Source: Canna indica
Taxonomy: Eukaryota > Streptophyta > Magnoliopsida > Zingiberales > Cannaceae
Assembly: GCA_034359265.1 (NCBI GenBank)
Contig: CP136896.1
Span: forward strand, 66,475,501 to 66,539,500
Direction: 5' to 3'
DNA length: 64,000 nucleotides
Below, piece after piece: positions 60,801 through 64,000 of this stretch; position 1 is the first letter of the stretch, and each line of letters begins with the position of its first letter. A program made the position numbers and the translations under genes. The notes under the pieces were generated by a model, which had not been told where the DNA came from, made no database searches, and saw only the letters and a list, made by a program, of their open reading frames with translations.

Positions 60801-63800
60801 TTATGCTGATTTTAAATTAATTGCATTATAATTAAAACAAAAATACTATGAAATTTATTCTCTCGATTTAGTCCCACATTGGAAGCATCAAAAAGAACAG
60901 ATTCCACTAGTCTCCTATATAATGACTTGAACTTCCACACTAACAAATACACATTTTAAGCACACCAATTATGCTGTAGTTAAATTCAAGCTAAGCCTTA
61001 ATTATATTTTAATTTGAGCTAAATTTAAGTTTGAACAAATATAAAAATTAGTTAACCGAGTTTCATTTAAATTAAAAATTAATTTAATAAACCAAGCTTG
61101 AATTAAATTAAACTGGAAAAATAAAAACCAACCAATTTTTAAAAACTGTCTAGTTCCATTTTTTCGACCACACTGACCTTAAGGTAGCGTTTGGTTGGAT
61201 GAAATATACTATTCCTTATGCCCCAGTTATTCCCTTATTTGGTTGAAACTTATTGACAAGGAATATGTGGACCATAGGGAATAAATAAGGAATACTATTC
61301 TCCATGCATGGGGAATACTATTCCTTACATCAACACAAGGAATGCTATTACTCGTAACATTTTCTAACATTGTCCTTAAATATTTATAATATTACATAAG
61401 AATATAAATATTAAATTATTAAATTAATTCTAATAATTGCATATCTTAAATAGATATTTATTTTTTATTTTAAAATATCATTTTATATAGATTCAATTAC
61501 TTTTTATGAAAATAAAATAAATAATATTTTTTATTATTTTAAATTAATAAATTATTTTACATTAGTGCATATTTTTATTATGTGGTTATTAATTAGAATA
61601 ATTATAATACAACTTATTATATTTTTGGAAGGGTATTTTAGTCGTTTTTCTCTCAATTCCTTGTCTTAATGTCAACCAAACAAGGTAAATACTATTCCTT
61701 GTCTATTCAATTCCTTATCTATTCTTATTCCTTGTCTCCTTATGATTTTATTCCATCCAACCAAACGCTACCTAAGAGTGATCCACTTTTTTCCCATCAA
61801 ACTAATTGATCCGATAAAGGTTTTAAAATATTGGATCAGCAAAGACACCATTGCACTACAAGCAAACATTTCTCTAACCAAGGTCACCAAGATCATAATT
61901 GAGCAGCCTTACCATGATGATACCCAGCTGACTCTCCTCAGATAATTGAAACAATATTCACAAGCAGACTCACCATATCCCCCTAAAATTAACTCTACCT
62001 CGTACCCAATATATAAAATTGCTTTTGTTGTATAATAGTAAATAGTTTAATATAAAAGATTTACTTTAGTAATCAAAAATGTTTTTTATAATATTAAATA
62101 GATTTATATTATTATAATTTTACAAAGTATTTAAAATATTTGAATGAAATATTAATATATTAAAGTATGTTATAACATTGAGAATTATAAAAATACAATA
62201 TTGAAATTATTTTATAATATATTGTCTTTTAGGGAAAAATATATGGATGGTCCTCGAACTTTCACCAACATCCAAAATTGGTACCTGAACAATTTTTTTG
62301 CTAAATTCAAACATGAACTTATAAAAACTCATCCAATTTATACTTTTGCCATCCAGCCCAACAGAAGTAGATGAGAAATGTTGACGTGGCAAGACATGTC
62401 AATGTCCATGTTGGATAAAACATATAGGAAACCTACAAATCATGAAAAAGGTTTTAGATATTATTGTTATTATTATCATAATATGTACTAATCCTATAAT
62501 GTATAGGGATATTGGGCATAATTTCATATATGTTTTACACTTTTATCCAATGTAGATGTTAACTGTCAAGTCTGTCGTCACATCAGCAATTTCCTCTACT
62601 TCTATTAGATTGGATGACCAAAGCATGAATTTGAGGCATTTCCACAAGTTCCAATATGGATTTGGCAAAAAATATTATTTAGGTAATTATATTGAATATT
62701 AGTGAAAATTCATCTACAATCCATGCATTAAATAAATAATAATATTTTTGATCTTTTATTTTTTTCAAATATATGCATGTAATTGAATATTAAAAGAATA
62801 ATATAATAATATGTATTAATTTATATATTGCTAAAAAAAAATTAAAAAAATGTATATTGTCTCCTAAGCCTTTGGTTTTTATAGGAGGGAAATGATTTCC
62901 AACTCATTTTCAAATGCACAATCAAACACAAGAAAATGAATCATTTTCTTGCCAAAAAAATTCCTTTGGAAACATTTTCCCCTACAAAAGATTTTTTGTG
63001 AGCTTCTAGCCTGCTTTACTCGGCTTGTCTATAATATAATCTAAGATAACATGCTTTGTGCAACATTGACAACCTGCTATAACAGTGAAATGCAGGATTT
63101 GGTGGGGGAAGGTGATCCTAGCATGTCATTTCCCGCTTCATTGCCCTCCCCAAGATACTAGTTAACCTACAGTACATTTCAATTATAAGTTTGAATTATT
63201 TAAATTGTCAATTTGTAATTCTTATGTCAGAAATTATCACAGAAACAGGCACATATTGGTCTTCTCTCAAGATACTTTCTTATCTCTAATCCAACATTTT
63301 CATAAAGGCGTTCTCAGTTCTATAAACTGCCATAATCTCTATCACTCTTCAAGTTAACAAATCTAGTAACTCAGCTTCTACATCAAAGAATGGCAACCTT
63401 TACCAATTGATGGGTTCCTTAAGAATTAGATCTCTTTCATGATGCATGAAAATTATATAGTATTGAAAGTTAAATGTATGAGAAGTTAGTAAATAACAAA
63501 TTTAAGAATGCTAATTTTATAGTATTGAAAGTTAAATGTATGAGAAGTTGACAGTTAGTAAATAACAAATCTAAGAATGCTAATTTTGTAGTATTGAAAG
63601 TTAAATGTATGAGAAGTTCACAGTTAGTAAATAACAAATTTAAGAATGTCAAACAAAGTTGTCTCAAAGATTAGCAAGGTCCTCAAATCATAGTTCCCAG
63701 TCAAATTTCTTTATCCATAGAATTAAGAGAAGCTATGATATTAAGCCATGGAGCATCTTCTATATAAGAGGTTAACTGGAAATTATCGACACAGTGCTAA

Positions 63801-63975
63801 GTAAGCATCTTATAATTTCACCAGTTGCAATAACCACCAAATACTTCATGTGACCAAGAGGAGAGAGGTACTTTACTTGGATAGCCTCTTCAGAAGGATG
63901 TGGAAGTGCCAATGGTTGCACCATTAATGCCAAAGGCATGCTAGATGTAGATAAAAGGTCTCCAGTGCATGGTAT
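42819..63975 (-). CDS. SEC24: SEC24 COPII coat subunit, C-terminal two thirds (5' end outside window)
   Basis: Twenty-one in-frame exons (minus): 63975-63877, 60060-59949, 59719-59592, 57314-57195, 55550-55470, 52020-51943, 51816-51724, 51508-51454, 50645-50569, 50197-50126, 50039-49956, 48067-47948, 47843-47775, 47007-46930, 46748-46610, 46242-46078, 45141-44996, 44911-44732, 43284-43196, 43109-43078, 42925-42819; 707 residues. SEC24 selects cargo in the ER COPII coat. Domains in order: zinc finger (IRCSRCKGYINPF, ICNFCGFTNE), trunk (VFFFVIDVSLNA, FGAAIK), beta-sandwich (YYYYPFSALSDPGKLYNDL), helical region (LDTQFACFLKQ, LPEALKLLPLYTL), gelsolin-like end (GEDGLIYVG, SYVEFLVHVHRQIQ). PRDYYCNLGPDGRR fits the plant SEC24C/D (CEF) branch rather than SEC24A. 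One intron uses a GC donor (CAG|gcaaga at 50126). The Gly/Pro-rich N-terminus lies beyond 64000. Confidence 0.95.
45455..45665 (+). repeat. diverged tandem duplication in SEC24 intron
   Basis: Two copies, about 105 bp, each with TAATNTAACNCATNCTT-like sequence, a GTGGTTCAGT/GTGCTTCAGT block and a GCAAGGAATTGATTTTTCAT-type end. Confidence 0.7.
46405..46580 (+). mobile_element. SINE of the Au type
   Basis: A tRNA-like head with a pol III B-box-like GGTTCAAGC at 46463-46471 is followed by AGCCTCTCTACAAAAAGCAG, CAACCCTCCCCACAGCCC and TGCACTGAGTCACCCTTTCTT. That order is characteristic of the Au SINE family of flowering plants as I recall it. It lies in the SEC24 intron between exons 46748-46610 and 46242-46078, opposite to the gene. 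Target duplication not identified. Confidence 0.8.
48731..48830 (+). repeat. 48-bp tandem duplication in SEC24 intron
   Basis: Two copies of GAGGCTCCTAACTAAAAGTA followed by TTAGTAGAGACTAGAGAGTA, the second slightly changed. Confidence 0.85.
49258..49788. mobile_element. hAT-type MITE, 531 bp, in SEC24 intron
   Basis: Ends CAATGTTTAAAATCTCGTACC and, reversed, CATAGTTTAAAATATTGTA are inverted repeats. The 8-bp flanks TGGAACAC (49250-49257) and TGAAACAC (49789-49796) differ at one base. Subterminal regions repeat GGTACTAG/GTACCGGTA motifs. Related decayed copies are at 22620-23140 and a fragment at about 58750-58850. Confidence 0.85.
51007..51298 (+). repeat. 146-bp tandem duplication in SEC24 intron
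   Basis: ACATTACAAAATGAA is followed by GTGCAAGGAGCAAAATAGAG, AATAATAAATG, TTATGCAAAGATAATTGATG and CAAAGCTAC in both copies. Divergence is around ten percent. Confidence 0.9.
52462..52740 (+). repeat. about 136-bp tandem duplication in SEC24 intron
   Basis: Both copies run AATGCTTTAAGAAG, GGGAAGGAA, ATGAA, CTTACTTTACA, GAGAT, GGGAGTTC and CTCTCT, with diverged spacers. Confidence 0.85.
53400..55241. mobile_element. non-autonomous hAT element, 1842 bp, with nested insertion
   Basis: The left end CAGTGTTATCAAATCGCACG and the right end, reversed, CAAGGTTATCAAATCGCAAT belong to the same family as 25968-26774. The 8-bp duplication GTTCCTTC is exact at 53392-53399 and 55242-55249. A PIF/Harbinger-like element sits inside at 54051-54879. 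The CCTAGGGGATACTTAGG segment left of that insert recurs at about 54985, so the interior has a local duplication. No coding sequence recognised. Confidence 0.9.
54051..54879. mobile_element. PIF/Harbinger-like element nested in hAT
   Basis: GGGCTTGTTTGGTTAGCGAAA at the left is matched by TTTTCGCTAACCAAACAACACC at the right. The 3-bp duplication TTA flanks it (54048-54050 and 54880-54882). The core is AT-rich and non-coding. Confidence 0.88.
57377..58032. mobile_element. PIF/Harbinger-like MITE in SEC24 intron
   Basis: The left GGCATATTTCGTGCACCAG and the right, reversed, GACCCCGTTTGGTGCATTC are imperfect TIRs. TTA flanks both ends (57374-57376 and 58033-58035). Subterminal TCCTATTAGG-like motifs recur four times at the right. 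Older than the other two copies. Confidence 0.65.
58250..58660. mobile_element. truncated hAT MITE in SEC24 intron
   Basis: Rich in AACCGAACCG/CGGTTTCGG repeats. The right end reads AATCGAACCGTTGCCATCCC, the usual end of TAGGGATGGCAA hAT MITEs. No matching left terminus is seen, so it is truncated. Confidence 0.6.
61183..61772. mobile_element. PIF/Harbinger-like MITE, 590 bp
   Basis: GGTAGCGTTTGGTTGGATGAAA at the left is inverted at the right (TTCCATCCAACCAAACGCTACC), nearly perfect over 22 bp. TAA is duplicated at 61180-61182 and 61773-61775. Internal TATTCCTTGT motifs recur in both subterminal regions. Confidence 0.9.
62232..62730. mobile_element. long-TIR (MULE-type) MITE in SEC24 intron
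   Basis: Arms of about 190 bp are inverted with moderate divergence. Matching blocks include CAACAGAAGTAGATGAGAAAT with ATTTCCTCTACTTCTATTAG and GTTGGATAAAACATATA with the inverse near 62535-62560. The loop carries ATTATTGTT-type AT sequence. Target duplication not resolved. Confidence 0.7.
63461..63648 (+). repeat. three-copy tandem repeat, about 68 bp
   Basis: The unit contains GTATTGAAAGTTAAATGTAT, GAGAAGTT, CAGTTAGTAAATAACAAAT and AAGAATGCTAATTTT. The first copy lacks the GACAG segment and the last is incomplete. It lies in the first SEC24 intron seen here. Confidence 0.92.
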
Positions 63976-64000
63976 CTTTCATAAGATGAACTTGATTAGA

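Noticed and set aside
1..64000. tRNA, rRNA, CRISPR, prokaryotic operon features
   Set aside because: None seen. The only tRNA-like signal is the SINE head at about 46410-46471.

Overview
The window is nuclear DNA of a flowering plant. Long AT-rich intergenic stretches, GC-rich exons in one P450 gene, many plant-type DNA transposons, and GT-AG (plus rare GC-AG) introns all point that way. I lean towards a non-grass monocot, but the sequence alone does not fix the order. Gene calls rest on reading translated exons against remembered family motifs and on reading-frame continuity across splice sites. No search was run.

Layout. 1-3657 is the 3' part of a decayed Ty3/gypsy retrotransposon, which abuts a truncated, dead Mutator-like element (MULE, 3658-5919, minus). 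6186-9807 is a nest: an old hAT-type element with an 8-bp target-site duplication holds a Pack-MULE (6424-8400) and two hAT MITEs (8552-9210 and 9362-9729). The Pack-MULE carries pieces of two unrelated host genes, an aspartic protease and histone H2B. 10950-11935 is a foldback element. The host genes begin at 14447 with a CYP94B-type cytochrome P450 (two exons), then snurportin-1 (17513-28834, seven exons). Convergent to it is a FIT-like subgroup IIIa bHLH transcription factor (29538-30821, minus, three exons).

33728-40508 is a structurally complete CACTA (En/Spm-type) transposon. It has CACTA termini, a 3-bp duplication, an uninterrupted 1085-codon transposase and a five-exon second gene that may arise by alternative splicing. 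From 42819 to the right edge runs the 3' two thirds of a SEC24 COPII coat gene (minus, 21 exons visible, 5' end outside). Its introns hold a SINE, two hAT elements plus a hAT fragment, three PIF/Harbinger-like elements, a MULE-type MITE and several tandem duplications.

The host genes are not functionally linked: hormone or fatty-acid hydroxylation, snRNP import, probable iron-response transcription, and ER-to-Golgi transport. The window is mainly a record of transposons inserting into intergenic DNA, introns and each other. The most unusual items are the two-gene Pack-MULE inside a dated nest, a roughly 2.4-kb long inverted repeat inside snurportin intron 6, the apparently intact CACTA element, and an unexplained GC-rich hairpin at 13636-13713.
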